DNA from: Dipteris shenzhenensis
Taxonomy: Eukaryota; Polypodiophyta; Polypodiopsida; Gleicheniales
Length of the DNA: 64,000 nt
Direction: 5' to 3' (one strand)
Assembly: GCA_047967505.1 (NCBI GenBank)
Contig: CM106540.1
Shown: in pieces, positions 10,075-21,699 of the stretch
Numbering within the stretch: the first letter of the stretch is position 1
Layout: every line of letters begins with the position of its first letter
The notes under the pieces: generated by a model
What the model saw: the letters and a program-made list of their open reading frames with translations, nothing else
The model's database searches: none
What the model was told of the DNA's origin: nothing
Translations under genes and position numbers: made by a program

Positions 10075-10335
10075 ACGGTTAGGTTAACTAACCCCAGGTT
10101 AGTTAAACCTTAGGTCAGTTACTCTAACTAGGTTGGGTTAGTATTAACTTCGATTAGTTTAGTTTTACCCTAGGTTAGTGTTAACCTACGTTAGGTTAGT
10201 TTTGACATTAGTTTAGTTAGTTTCACCTAAGTTAGGTTAGTTTAACTGTTAGTTAGTTACACTTGGTTAGGTTAGTTCCCCTAACTAGATTCACTTTGAG
10301 GATATAGGTTAGTTCCCCTAACTACATTCACTTGG
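10075..10335 (+). repeat. GGTTAGTT-type degenerate repeat
   Basis: A 260-bp stretch built of variants of GGTTAGTT and TTAGGTTAGTT in both orientations (GGTTAACTAACC), with runs of CCCTAAC. It is not the plant telomere repeat TTTAGGG. It lies between the C-rich tract and gag, where the gypsy leader and PBS are expected. Confidence 0.65.
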
Positions 10336-10579
10336 TTCCAACCCCTCAGTTGGAATTCAAGTCCATTCACACCACATTCGATCATATCTTCATGTTGTGA
10401 CCTCCGATTAACAATCCGTCTACACCGACATATTTCCCTACACATGTAGGACAATCTTAGGCACATTATTAACACGACGGTCCCTACACAAACTAACACC
10501 ACTCTAACCCTCCCAACAACACTACATCCACACCTGCACTTGTGGCAGAGACACCCTTGGCACATCTCGCCCAATCTAC

Positions 10580-12133
10580 ATGCAGCTACGTTCCGGCCAA
10601 CGTCTTCGACTCCAATGCTCACCACATCAGCATATAACTCCGTTGCAACAACCGCCCCCGCCAATCCTCTACCCCGAATCCCCCCTTGAGATTCAACCAC
10701 TCCCTTTAACAACTCCACGACCCGACATGGCTAGATGCCGTCATGACAATGATGAGGATATCGAGCTCGATGTAGAGACTGACAACTTCTTCAATCGAAG
10801 AAATAACAACAATCAAGGTCGACGCCCCTTGGGAAAACTAGAACTTCCCAAATATAATGGTAGGGGAGACCCAGCCCACTTCCTCCAACATTTTGCTGCC
10901 GCATTGTCGAGCAGGTGGCGATCAATCCCATGAAACCAAGGTGGCTTGGTTTCTAATGGCCTTAACTGATGAAGCGTCTGAATGGTACCTAGACCTTCTC
11001 GTGGAAGAACGCGCCAATGGGACCTACTTCAGATGGAATTTAAAAGACAATTTCAAACGGAGAGGCTACAAGATGATCCCGCTCTCCAACTCAGCAAGAT
11101 CGAACAAGGCTAGAGAGAAGATGTCCGTACATACCTGGGAAAGATGAAGAGATTGATCGCCAAATGTGACCCACGCCCAGATGCAAAGTACCTCACGGCA
11201 TGGTTCATAGCAGGTCTAAGAAAGAAAATCTGAAAGGATATGAAAAAGATAAGCAGCTATGAAACATTCAATGTTGCTCATGCGGCAGCCATTGACATCG
11301 AGGATGGCATGACAGACTCAGACACTAGCAGTGATGACGGTAGATCAAATACACGAGATAAGTGCTCGAAAATGGGTAAATCAAAGGACACTGTCGCAAC
11401 ATCAAATGAAGATCGCCTAGAGGCCATGACCTTGAAGCTGAAAAAAGATATGATGCAGGCCATGGATCAAAAACTCCACTTGTCTCAACCACCAACTCAA
11501 ACATATCCACGGCGAGAAAATGTCTGGTGTCCACATTGCCTGGCAAATCATACAGCAAATGAGTGCCCGGTCCTTAGAGCTAGGATCACTGCACAAGCAA
11601 ATCCACCGCCATGATTGTGGTGCCATATCTGCATCGTCGGTTGCCATGATGAGAACAGTTGCATCTTCAACATGTGCAACAATCCACCTCGACCTCCACA
11701 ATACCAAGTGGCACCCATGCCAGTATACAAGCAACCAGCACTTGCACAAGTGCCCCTAGCTCCAAGGCTAAATCATGTTCCCATTCAGACACAAATCCCA
11801 CAACTACTTAGGAATCCAAATCCACAACCATATCCAAGAGCACCAAACCCAGCTCCTCAGGCAGTTCCAATACATAAATGACAAGCCGAGGAAGTCGACT
11901 CATTATTTGAGTATGAAGTAGAGTACCCAGTGTACTATGTAGAAGGTGCAGAAGGTCTAATACCAGTTTATGCAAATCAAGTACGACCCAACACATTTCG
12001 AGCACCAATCAAGTGCTACAGTTGTGGAGAAAATCACCGGATCGCAGAGTGCCCTCATCGTGGTAGCCCAGCTACTTTCCAACCACTTTGCAGAGATTGT
12101 GGCATAGGACACGTGTCATGGATTGTCCCATGA
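10580..12133 (+). pseudogene. gag: Ty3/gypsy gag
   Basis: The frame with LGKLELPKYNGRGDP and HFLQHFAAAL starts a Retrotrans_gag domain, which continues through frameshifts as WNLKDNFKRR, VRTYLGKMKRL and TAWFIAGLRKKI. An acidic spacer follows (DTSSDDGRSN), then CPHCLANHTANECP near 11530 and the zinc knuckle CYSCGENHRIAECP near 12010. Gag would form the virus-like particle. At least three frameshifts (near 10910, 11020 and 11140) and several in-frame stops make it non-functional. ORF order gag-protease-RT-RNase H-integrase continues on the same strand to 16.76 kb. Confidence 0.82.
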
Positions 12134-13120
12134 AAAATAAGATCCCAGAACAAACAGAGGTTAAGCCTGACATCCCCATCGACATCATTGGGGTGCACCA
12201 TCAAAGTCTGGGTCCGACAAGTGTAAAGTCACAACCTGTCAATGTAATTACACGCCAACAGAAAGAGGCCTTCAAGGACCCTAACATTTCAATCCAACCA
12301 AAGCGACTTCTGAAAAAGAAAGCACAAGTGCCTCCACCTCCGCCAAGCAATGAGCAGCCGAGCTCATCCACATCAACTCCCAAGCCTCAAATAAAAGAAG
12401 CTCCATACCCGAATGCAGAGGTGGAGAAGGCTCATTTTCAGGTACTTCAACAATGGGTCCAAAATGAACAAGCTCAATTTGAGGCTGAGAAACAAGCTCA
12501 AGACCCAATCCATGACTTAGTCCCACAAAGTATTGATACTGTACTTGAGCCTTTGTTCCAACAACAGACTCCACAACAAAATGTACTGCCATGTCAACTT
12601 GAAGGAGCCGCACTCTCTAGCATCCTGAGTCGCCCTGTGTCAATTCCCATTGGAATCCTCCTACGAAACTGTCCCAATCTCTGGGAGAGCTTCAAAGGAT
12701 GGATTGAACTCGCAAATCCCCCTCCACCGATGAACGACATTGAAGATATCCCTGTGCGGATGGGTGAGAGAGATGACATACACAACATTAATGTGCCTTT
12801 GATCCACAAGGCATATAATGAAGTCCAAGCCAAGCCATAGTGGATGGTGGAGCAGGTGTCAATGTCCTATCAAAGAATCTCTACAAAGAATGGGGTCTCC
12901 CACCAATGCAAAAAGCTAATTTCAACGTATGCCTTGCATGGCGTGTCCACAAAGATCGCAGGAGTCCGCTTTTACCTTCAATTCACAATCTTGGATGTCC
13001 CTAAAAAATCCTATCAGTTCTTACCGGGACGTCCTTGGTTACGGGAAGCATCAGTCCTCCATGACAATCCAGAATCGAGACACTATAGTCAGGGTGAGTG
13101 TGGGGATAGGAGCTATTAAA
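12118..13120 (+). pseudogene. Gypsy gag-protease linker and aspartic protease
   Basis: An open 250-codon frame to 12840 is Pro/Gln-rich (PQPQ-type linkers, long charged helix around 12420-12500) and ends in VPLIHKAYNEVQ. The protease follows in another frame as VDGGAGVNVLSKNLYKEWGL near 12840-12900, the DGGAGVNV variant of the retropepsin active site seen in plant Tat-type gypsy elements. It continues through a frameshift as PGRPWLREA. The protease would cleave the polyprotein. Stops and frameshifts show decay. Confidence 0.7.
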
Positions 13121-14250
13121 CCAATTGTGCCTAGAGCATTGGATGACACATCTTGAACAACAACCTCAAGCAAATCAGCTCCTTTGCAACAGCATGCCAT
13201 AGCAGGTGACTCACAAAGCAATGTTAATAACTGGATACAAACATTGGCAACCATCGACAAGTGCCATTCATTAGACCCCATCTTCTCACATATTGATGCT
13301 AATGCACTACAGGTCGATCCTCCATCGACACATGAAGAACCAATAGATCTAGAGATGCCATTCTTTATGGCTGACCTCAAATGGGATAATGAACCTGAAG
13401 AAGGTACCCATACGAATGATGACTCAGATTTTCCTTGGGACCTTGAAATAGAGGCTGCAAATGCTGAAATTGAAGATCAAATCTTTGATAATAACTTAGC
13501 CATTCTGCATGCCCTAATGGCAGTCGAGCTCCCAAAAGTTGAACCTCTGTAGTAGTTGAATAACAGCAGAAGATCCCGCAAGAAAGTTGAAGGAGGAAAT
13601 CGCAGAAAAGCCAAGGTCGAGCACTTCAATGAATTCGAATGAGTCCAAACAAGGATTGTCGAATTGTACCTTGCAAAGTCAACTCCCTCAAAATCAGAGC
13701 CATTGCCTCTTGAATGGTCCCCTGAGGGATTGGAAGGAGTATGTGCAGCACATGAACCCTTACTTGGAAACACCTTACCAGTGGAAAAGTTACCCCACAG
13801 TTCCCAACGTAAGAAGTTTCGGAAATATAAGCCACATGTGCGGATGAAGGTCGATCAAGAGACTTCAAAAAAAGAAAGAAAAGAAGAGCCTAACAAATTA
13901 ATAAATGCAACTATGCCACCCAGTACACATGACACATGTCAGGCTAGTTCAACCCCATCAGAGGCCGATCTTTGAGAAGTGCCAAAATACTTCAAGAATT
14001 ATACAAGTGGCAGTGCGCCAATAGCAATGCCACGATCACTCAGAGAATCTGAAGTTCAAGAAACTGATAGCATTGGAGAAACTCCAATCTATGAGGGACC
14101 AGCAAAAACATGCACAATAAACCTCGCCCTTGAAGGGGAGGAAGAAAAATTGGTTTTCATTGGGAAACAGCTTCGTCAAGAAGATGAAACCAAACTCAAA
14201 GAACTCCTAATGGAATACCGTGACTGCCTAGCATGGTCATACAAAGAGAT
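13121..14250 (+). pseudogene. Gypsy protease-RT spacer
   Basis: Three successive open segments (13184-13552, 13587-13975, 13979-14254) encode acidic and then Lys-rich sequence with no catalytic motif. The last segment ends KLKELLMEYRDCLAWSYKEM, the usual lead-in to a gypsy reverse transcriptase. Long spacers here are typical of Tat-lineage elements. Frame changes at about 13560 and 13975 indicate decay. Confidence 0.6.
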
Positions 14251-15700
14251 GTAAGGAATTTCACCAGAAGTGGCAGTACACACGATACTTATAAGGGAAG
14301 GTGCTCACCCTAAGGTATATGGACCTTATCGCACAAATCCTAAATATGGCACCATGGTTTATGACTAGCTGGAAAAACTCCTAGATGCCAGATTCATCTA
14401 CGAGATAGAGCACACTGATTGGGTTTCACCCATTATCATTGTACCTAAACGCAACAAGAAGCTCAGAATATGCGTAAACTTAAAAAATGTGAATGCCGCC
14501 ACAATTAGGGATCACTATCCCCTACCCTTAACAGAAATAGTGTTAGAAAAGGTGGTAGGATCCGAAATATATAGCTTCTTGGATGGCTTCAGTGGCTATA
14601 ACCAAAAGCAAGCTGCTCCTCAAGACCAATCAAAAATAGCATTTGCTATAGAATGGGGTATTTTTGCATATAGAGTCATGCCATTTGGCCTTTGTAATGC
14701 CTCGGTCACATTCCAGTGAGTCATGTTCACAGCTTTCACGTCATTTTTGAATAAGTTTTTACTAGTGTTCTTGGATGATTTGTGCATCCATTCAAACAAA
14801 TAGGACTACTTCAAATGTCTCGAAGAAGTACTAATCAAATGTAGGGAGTATGGCATCTCCCTAAATCCAACAAACTGCTAGTTCATGGTTACCCATGGAG
14901 TTGTTTTGGGACACATAGTCTCTCAACATGGGATTGCAACTGACATGGACAAAATCAAAATCATCATGGAATTGCCTCCTCCTACAAATTCCAAAGGTGT
15001 ACAGGTCTTTATGGGACATGCCGGCTATTATAGAAGATTTATATTGCAGTATGCCATGATAGCTAGACCACTTTACAAATTATTAGTAGAATTCTTATGG
15101 ACCGAAGAGTGCAACCAAGCCTTTGAGCTTTTAAAGTGGTGCCTAATCACAACACCCATCCTTATGTCTCCCAATTGGGATATTGATTTTCATGTATGAA
15201 CTGATGGATCCAAGTATGCGATTGGGAGTGTGCTTTGTCAACCTGGTGAACATAAGAAAGACTACCCCTTCTACTTCGCCAGTCGACAACTCAATGATGC
15301 AGAGATCAACTATACAACCACAGAAAGACAAGCCCTAGCAATGGTGTATAGTGTAATGAAATTTCAGCAGTATCTACTGGCAAATGATTTTGTCTTCTAC
15401 ACCGACCATCAAGCATTGCTTTATCTTGTGAACCATCCATGTACCACAGGAAGAATAACCAAATGGCTCCTCTTGCTTCAAGAATTCCACTTCAATATAG
15501 TGGTCTGCAAAGGTGCCCAACACTACATTGCCGATCACATGTCTCGAGTCAAGTCAGGAGAAGAAGCCACTGGAGTAGAAGACGACTTACCAGATGCCAC
15601 ACTATTTCAAATAGATGCTGTTCCAGAGTGGTGTGGAGATATCATTGGGTACTTGATGGCAGGAAGACCACACCCTGACATGAAAGCAGTAGATGCTAGA
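14251..15700 (+). pseudogene. pol: Gypsy reverse transcriptase and RNase H
   Basis: RT blocks appear in order: WVSPIIIVPKRNKKLRICV (14420-14480), DHYPLPL, FLDGFSGYNQ, FAYRVMPFGLCNASVTFQ (about 14668-14718), and the catalytic FLDD (14770), in place of YLDD or YVDD. Then come LGHIVSQHGI, GYYRRFI and RNase H motifs TDGSKYAIGSVL, FASRQLNDAEINY and FYTDHQALLYL. RT and RNase H together convert element RNA to DNA. In-frame stops lie at about 14367, 14718, 14802, 14878 and 15197. No chromodomain or extra domain is seen. Confidence 0.85.
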
Positions 15701-16760
15701 AAAATTGATTCTAAAAGCTACACCCTATCAACTCATTGCAGGACAACTGTACAAGATGGGCAAGGACCAGATATTAAGAAGATGTGTAATGCCTCATGAG
15801 ATCATGCCAATCCCGAGTGAAGTCCATGAAGGCATTGCAGGAGGACACTTCCAAGGGGAAGCCAGAGCAAGAAAAGTTCTCCTCGCAGGCTATTGGTGGC
15901 CAACACTATGGGCAAATGCCTATGAATATGTAAAAGGCTGTGATGTATGCCAATGGACTATTAAGACACAACACAAAGACTTCAATCCCCTAACACCAAT
16001 TGTTTCACAAAAACCATTTGAAAAATGGGGGATTGACTATGTGGGTCCCATACATCCAGCAGCAAAAGGAACACATGCATGCTACATCATTGTGGCCACT
16101 GATTACTTTACAAAATGGGCTGAAGCTAAAGTAGTCAGAAAGGCAGATGCTTGAAGCATAGCAAGATTCTTATACGAAAATGTGATCACCCGATTCAGAT
16201 GCCCCATTGAAATTGTGTCGGATAGAGGCACACATTTTGTTAATGAGGTAATCCAAGAACTCTTGTCTAGCTTCATGGTAATCCATAGAAAAAGCACACC
16301 CTACGAACCCCAAGGGAATGGACTAGCAGAATCCACCAACAAAATAATATGCATTATCCTCACCAAGGTAGTAGAACCACAGCATTCTGATTGGGCAGAG
16401 AAACTGAATGCAACCTTATGGGCATATAGAACCACATTCAAGGTCAGTATAGGGAACACACCCTTTCAATTGGTGTACAGCCTTGAAGCTGTGGTCCCAC
16501 TTGAATTTGTAATACCAAGTCTATGCATCGCAGTACAGAAACGCATGGGAGACCATGAATCCTTGAAAGAAAGGCTCTATCAATTGGAGAAGCATACAGA
16601 GACAAGACTAGTCGCCTACCATGCCATGACAACAAAAAAACACAGAAGAAAGGCATGGTTTGATAGAAATCTGAAAGCTAAAGACATCAAGGAAGGCGAC
16701 TTAGTCCTATTATACAATGCCAAAGTACACAAGGGGAAACTGAATCAAAATAAGCCATAA
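15693..16760 (+). pseudogene. pol: Gypsy integrase
   Basis: The HHCC zinc-binding region reads HEGIAGGHFQ...GCDVCQ (15825-15950). The catalytic core follows with KWGIDYVGPIHPA (first Asp, about 16025), TDYFTKWAEAK, VSDRGTHFVNE (second Asp, about 16215) and YEPQGNGLAESTNK (Glu, about 16330). The C-terminal LWAYRTT and KEGDLVLLYNA come next, and the frame ends at 16760. The first half overlaps the preceding frame by a shift near 15700-15800, and a single TGA at about 16153 interrupts the core. Integrase inserts element cDNA. The D, D and E catalytic residues are all present, so the core decayed late. Confidence 0.86.
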
Positions 16761-16794
16761 CCCCAGGATGGGTAATAAAATGGATCTGGGAGTA

Positions 16795-17662
16795 GGTTGA
16801 CTTTGTGCCAACATGAACTTATGTAGAAAGAGAATGTGATACAACTTTGTGTTATAACTTTGTGATACAACTTTGTGATACAACTTTGTGTTACAACTTC
16901 TACATGTAGAAAGAGAATGTGTTACAACTTTGTGTGATACAACTTTGTGATACAACTTTGTGTTACATGCAGAGAGAGAAGCTCTCCAACTTGTATAAAT
17001 ACCCCATAATGGAATGAAGCCCACACTCTTTAGGGCATTGTGTTGAGTCTACTTTGGTATTCCAAGCATTTTTCTAAAGTGTCCATGCTTCCTTGCACTC
17101 CACGTCCAAAAGCATGTCCTAACCTTGCAACTCCTCCTCCCCTCTCCTCAAACCTTGCAACCCACCCTCTCCCTCTCCTCCTCCCTCCTCCTCCCTCCTC
17201 CTCCTCCTCCTCCCTCCTCCTCCTCCTCCTCCTCTCTCCTCCTCCTCCCTCCTCCTCCTCCCTCCTCTCTCTTCTTTCCCCCATGCTCTTACACCTTCTT
17301 CCTCTCCCACTCCTATGCTCCCCCTAAACCCTTTGTTTCTCAACCCTTAAAACTCCATGATCTATGAGGGAGACGAGTTCTCCACCATGTACTCTACCCT
17401 TAACCTTGGAACCTCCTTCTGACCCTGTGGATGCCTTCTAAACCTTGGAACCTCCTTCTAAACCGTGGAACCTTCTTCTAAACCTTGGAACCTCCTTATA
17501 ACCCTGGAACCTCCTTGTGAACCTTGGATCCTCCTTCTAACCTTGGACTCCTTCTAAACCCTGGAACCTCCTTCTAAACCATGGAACCTCCTTCTAAACC
17601 CTGGAACTCCTTCCAACCCTGGAACCTCCTTCTAAACCCTTAAACTCCTCCTAAACCCTACA
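16795..17662 (+). repeat. 3' LTR of the gypsy element
   Basis: Starts GGTTGACTTTGTGCCAAC after a purine-rich segment (GATCTGGGAGTAGG, likely polypurine tract). It shares with copy a the 13-bp array, TATA box (CTTGTATAAATACCCC near 16990), CT tract, the ATGAGGGAGACGAGTTCTCC segment and the array of GGAACCTCCTTCTAAACC units, and ends near CCCTACA. Its arrays are shorter than in copy a. The exact 3' border is not fixed by a target-site duplication. Confidence 0.78.
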
Positions 17663-17669
17663 ACCCCCA

Positions 17670-17935
17670 ATGAAGGTGAAAGCCTTCATTACCTCAACAA
17701 AGATGATTTACGTTCCTTTTACACATGCATGCGCTTTGTTTGCTTACCACACTTAAGCCTACATCTCTCACCAGAACACGACTCGAGGTCCTAAGCTACA
17801 CATATACTAGAACTGACAATCCCAATATATTTGTAGGTGACAAAAAGCCTTGGAACCCTGCAAACATAGAATACCCAGCTCTTCCTACGAAAGTAGTAGG
17901 AAAGAGCCAACAACGGGAGAAGGTTTCTAGTAGGT
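17670..17935. other. Unassigned spacer between LTR elements
   Basis: About 265 bp with one 72-codon open frame that matches nothing I know. It separates the gypsy LTR from the copia 3' end. Confidence 0.4.
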
Positions 17936-18069
17936 TTTATTGATCTAGTTAATGTCAGCAAAGAGGATCAGGTAGCTGACATATTCACGAAGGCATTGGG
18001 CATAGAGAAGCTGTGCAAGTTTAGAGACCTGCTTGGTGTGCAGGAATTGGGATTGAGCTCGAGGGGGAG
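17936..18069 (+). pseudogene. pol: Copia RNase H C-terminus
   Basis: A short plus-strand segment encodes FIDLVNVSKEDQVADIFTKA and then FRDLLGV, the standard C-terminal end of a copia RNase H. It runs into a purine-rich tract (CGAGGGGGAG) directly before the LTR at 18070. Everything upstream of this in the element is missing. Confidence 0.8.
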
Positions 18070-18425
18070 TGTTGAGATATCGAGCTCCACTCATGATATG
18101 CCAGGGTGACCATTGTGCATTTATGTCACCAACTTGTTAGCTACAGATGCGGTTGGTACACCGCCCATGAATAATAGCTGGAGGACAGCTATCTTTATGT
18201 ACTCTAGCTAGTGGCTCAGTTAGTATGCCACCTAGGTTAGCTGAGTTTGGTTTGAGCCCCACATATAGGGTTCACCTATTCTTTTTGTACATAGAGAGTT
18301 CTTTTGTCTTTCACAACTAAGAAGAGGAAAACTGTTTTCAGCCTCTACCTTTGTGTGTATTCCCCCATTGTGTATGTGAGAAGGCTGCAAGTGAGACTCC
18401 TTACTTCTCTCCCACTCTCTTCACA
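18070..18425 (+). repeat. Copia 3' LTR (356 bp), same family as the LTR at 1895-2250
   Basis: Begins TGTTGAGATATCGAGCTCC and ends CACTCTCTTCACA. Length and termini equal those of the inverted LTR near the window start, with scattered substitutions between them. It follows the RNase H end and polypurine tract, so it is a 3' LTR. Confidence 0.9.
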
Positions 18426-18429
18426 ATAT

Positions 18430-18790
18430 ATTGGTGGAAAGGGCAATAAAGGCTCATCATTTGATTTGATTATCGTTCATATCTCGATAAACCCTTTTGT
18501 AAGTTGGGAAAGAAAGTGAATCATGATTTGGATATGAATAGAATGGGGGACGGTGCATCAGCATTCATTATATTTATGAGTGTGGTTTGCTACTCTAATT
18601 CCTTGCATTTTGGGGAAATTGTAGACCACAAACACAAGGGCTAGTGGATGCAAGTGTTTGTTGTATGTTCTTGATGGTGGTCTATACTCTAAATCCTTGT
18701 GTTTTGGGAAACTTGTGGACCACAATCATGAGTGCCAATGAATGTGATTGTTAGTGAGGAGTCTTAAGCTCAGGCATAGAGAGAAGGAGG
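18430..18790. repeat. Unassigned spacer with a 2-copy imperfect tandem repeat
   Basis: Two similar units of about 75 bp occur around 18589-18664 and 18681-18755 (CTACTCTAATTCCTTGCATTTTGGG and CTATACTCTAAATCCTTGTGTTTTGGG starts). No gene is seen. Confidence 0.5.
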
Positions 18791-21045
18791 AGACGAGATG
18801 GTCATTTGAGTAGAAACAGGGCACGTGTTGCAACTACAAATGCACAATTAGAAATGCTTGAAACTAGAAATGCTTGTTCACAATCTTTAAGACGAGTTGT
18901 GACTAGGAAAACTATGCATGCATTAAGTCATGCCCATGCCAGTATTCATATGCCTGATAATGTTCCCAAGGTTGAATAAGGAGTTGCAAAAGAGGATCTC
19001 AATGCTGAACTGCACACTACCCCAATGCTTGAGATCCACCCTGTGAGGTTGTTAACCAAGATACATGGAGATGATTTATGTGGCTGCCACAATCCTCTCA
19101 AAGAGGTATTCCATGTGCACAAGGGGGAAAACATAAGTCACATGGTCTAGAATGGGACTTTGTCATTAATATTTGTGATTACGTTTGGTGGAAATGTAAG
19201 CATTATGGAATACAAAAATCAGGTAGAGACCTCGTACAAGGGGTCACTGGTGACTCAAGAAAGAGAATTCGGCATTGTGCAACCACATGAGCTACTGTAG
19301 CAGCTTGTACCTTGACAAAGAAGTTGCAATATTCTAGAAAAATCCGAAGATCAAGTTGGTGGGAAATTCAAGGTGTAAGTGGAGTAGAGTTTGTAAGTAC
19401 ACATGGTGATAGAAGTACAAGTGTTGTAGGCTCCCATGCCAGAACTCCTTGTGTGGAGACATGCAAGATAGATCTCTGCCTATGGCTCATGAAGCTAGAT
19501 TAGAAACTCCGACTCCTAACTTTAGGCAACCACGATAGTTGAGAGCATCCAGATTCAAGCTTTGGAGAATGCACAGTATGTACTTGGTAGATCAATCTTG
19601 CGGTCAGGATATCCATTGAGTATGGTCAATAATGATGATATGAGAGCTGCATGGAATGGCATTGCTAACTATGGACCGGGCTTCAAGCCACACCTTCATA
19701 CCACACATTGCGTACAACATTGTTAGAGAAGGCATATGCAAAAGAGAGAGATAACATAAATCATAGCATTTTTTAGCAATTTCATATTAACACCGAGTGC
19801 ACAATTGTCTTAGACGGGTGGACAAGCATGAAACGTCATGGTTTATTGAATGTGATGGTGTATCACCATGTGGGGAGGCCTGTCACATGTCAATTGATGC
19901 CTCACATGTAAAGAAGTCAGGGACATATATAGTTGGTATATTATCAAAGTTTATAAGAGAGTTAGGCTCTAAAAAGGTTGTGCAAGTTGTCATGGATAAT
20001 GCCGAGTTGTAAAAAGGTAGGTAGAATATTGCAAAGGGACTATACCAATCTATATGCATGTGCATGTTCTACGCATACTTTAGATCTAACATTGAAAGAT
20101 TGGTATAAACAAGTGCCATGGTTCAAAGAGATTGTTTTTGAGGCTCTAGACATCGTGAAGTTAATACAATCAAAGCAACATCTTGAAGCAATCTTTGTCC
20201 CATGATTGTTCTACCATGTTGCAATTGCCAACAACCATGAGATTTACTATGTACTTCTACACTTTGCAATCCTTGGTGAAGAATAGGAGTTTTTTTTATA
20301 GAGACATTTCATTGTGATGCATTTGGACGATGGATGTCAGAGTTGACCGATAGGGCAACAAAGGAGAAAATGCATGACGTGAAAGAAACATTGGGATTCC
20401 CTACATTGTGGAAACGGTTTGAGGATGCTACTAATGTTATGAAACATATATTATACGTGCTTAGGGATTTGGACTCAAAGGGTCCAACAATCGAAAAAGC
20501 ATGGATGCACTTTTGGAGTATTGAGCAAGCTCTTATTACAAGGAATCCCCCTACTCGGCCTAGAGAATGAGAGAAGACCATGCCAAGAGTTTGAGAGAAG
20601 AGAATGCTACAAAATGCAAGGAATTGTGGCAATTGTTTAGGCCTGAATGGGAGCAAGCTCACAATCCCTTGCAGAGTGTTGGGTACCTTTTAGACCTAGA
20701 GTGATGAAATATGAAGCCCGAAGAGATCCCAATTGTTATGCATGACTTTCATAAGTTTGTGCGATAATATTATCCCTAAAACCATGAGTTTGTAAAGTGT
20801 TGTAATGAGCTAACCAAGTATCGATGCAAGGAGGGGTTGTTTTCATCGAGCGATGTTCAAGCATTGGCAGAAACTACATCTTCTTGGAAATGGTGGATGA
20901 TGAATGGTAGAACGTGTGATCTTCTATGCTTGATTGCAATGAGGCTTCTTTCTCAGACATGCTCAAACTTGGGCTGTGAAAGAAACTAGAGTCATTACAA
21001 GTACATTCATAGTACAAGAAAGAGACTCTATTATAGCAAGCCCCT
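18790..21045 (+). pseudogene. hAT-superfamily transposase relic
   Basis: Pieces in several frames follow hAT order. A degenerate BED-type zinc-finger remnant (VWWKCKHYGIQ ... GDSRKRIRHC, about 19170-19280) comes first. A DUF659 block follows with CTIVLDGWTS near 19800, SIDASHVKKSGTYIVGILSK near 19890-19950 and KKVVQVVMDNAEL near 19975. Then CACSTHTLDLTLKDWYKQVPW near 20060-20120 and a C-terminal dimerisation block WKWWMMNG ... LLSQTCSNLGCERN near 20890-20985. hAT transposases excise and reinsert DNA. Many stops and frameshifts (for example after MDNAEL and after CERN) make it dead. Terminal inverted repeats and target-site duplications were not found. Confidence 0.72.
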
Positions 21046-21690
21046 CAGAAAACAAGTCCAATACATACTCATTTTCTTGACAGAAACCCATGATGATGTC
21101 TTTCATAATACTTGAATGTTTTCTTTTCAAGGACAATTTAATTTCAAATTCATCATCATCATCCTCATCACCTGATTCTTCTGCACCACTTGAGTTTTCC
21201 TCTTTTTAATCTGCAACATATATTGATGGCTTACATTGTGCATTGGTATAGCGCTCAATATCATTGAAATGCTTTTCCTTGCTTATCAAAACACAGGCAA
21301 TTAAACCATCCATAGATCTAGTGACAAATATATATGTAGTTTCAAAATAAAGGCAATCAAAGTGTATTTTATATTGTCTGCATGTCTTATTTAATGCATC
21401 CTTCAAACATGATACATGATCCATGGTCAAGAACACCACAAGAAGGAATTGCACTAGGGGACAAGTGATTGTCATCAAGCTTTTCAACAAACACTCAAAA
21501 CGATCCTTGTTCCAATTTTTGCTTCTGCTTGGTCCATACATTACATCCAAAAAAGCAACCCCTATTGCCATTGGCCCTTGGTACACATTATGTATAAATT
21601 CGATTCCCTCCATGTTTGAACTGACTGTGTAGAAACTCCAAGGCTAGGTGGAATTTGCTCCATGACTTGCACCTTCACTTTGTCTCATAA
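21010..21690 (-). pseudogene. DNA N4/N6-methyltransferase-like ORF
   Basis: A 135-codon frame (21613 to 21206) plus extensions reads GVAFLDVMYGPSRSKNWNKD near 21510-21560. It then has a hydrophobic strand CPLVQFLLVVF, and further on MKDIIMGFCQENEYVLDLFS near 21045-21110. In beta-class N4/N6 methyltransferases (Pfam N6_N4_Mtase) a DPPY catalytic motif precedes a late SAM-binding DxFxGxG motif. Here the order is right, but DPPY is replaced by DVMY and the glycines of DLFSGxG are lost, so it is probably inactive. A TAA at 21206-21208 is followed by an acidic linker (EESGDEDDDDEFE) before the SAM block. It abuts the hAT relic and is opposite to gene B copy 2. The alternative is an unrelated transposon ORF. 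Confidence 0.45.
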
Positions 21691-21699
21691 TCCATCTCA

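Noticed and set aside
8948-10087. Two long overlapping plus-strand ORFs (379 and 366 codons) rich in Pro, Ser and Leu
   Set aside because: They lie in a C/T-rich expansion where several frames are open at once; the products are low-complexity runs without any domain.
10075-10335. Interstitial telomere
   Set aside because: The unit is GGTTAGTT-like and degenerate, not the plant TTTAGGG repeat.
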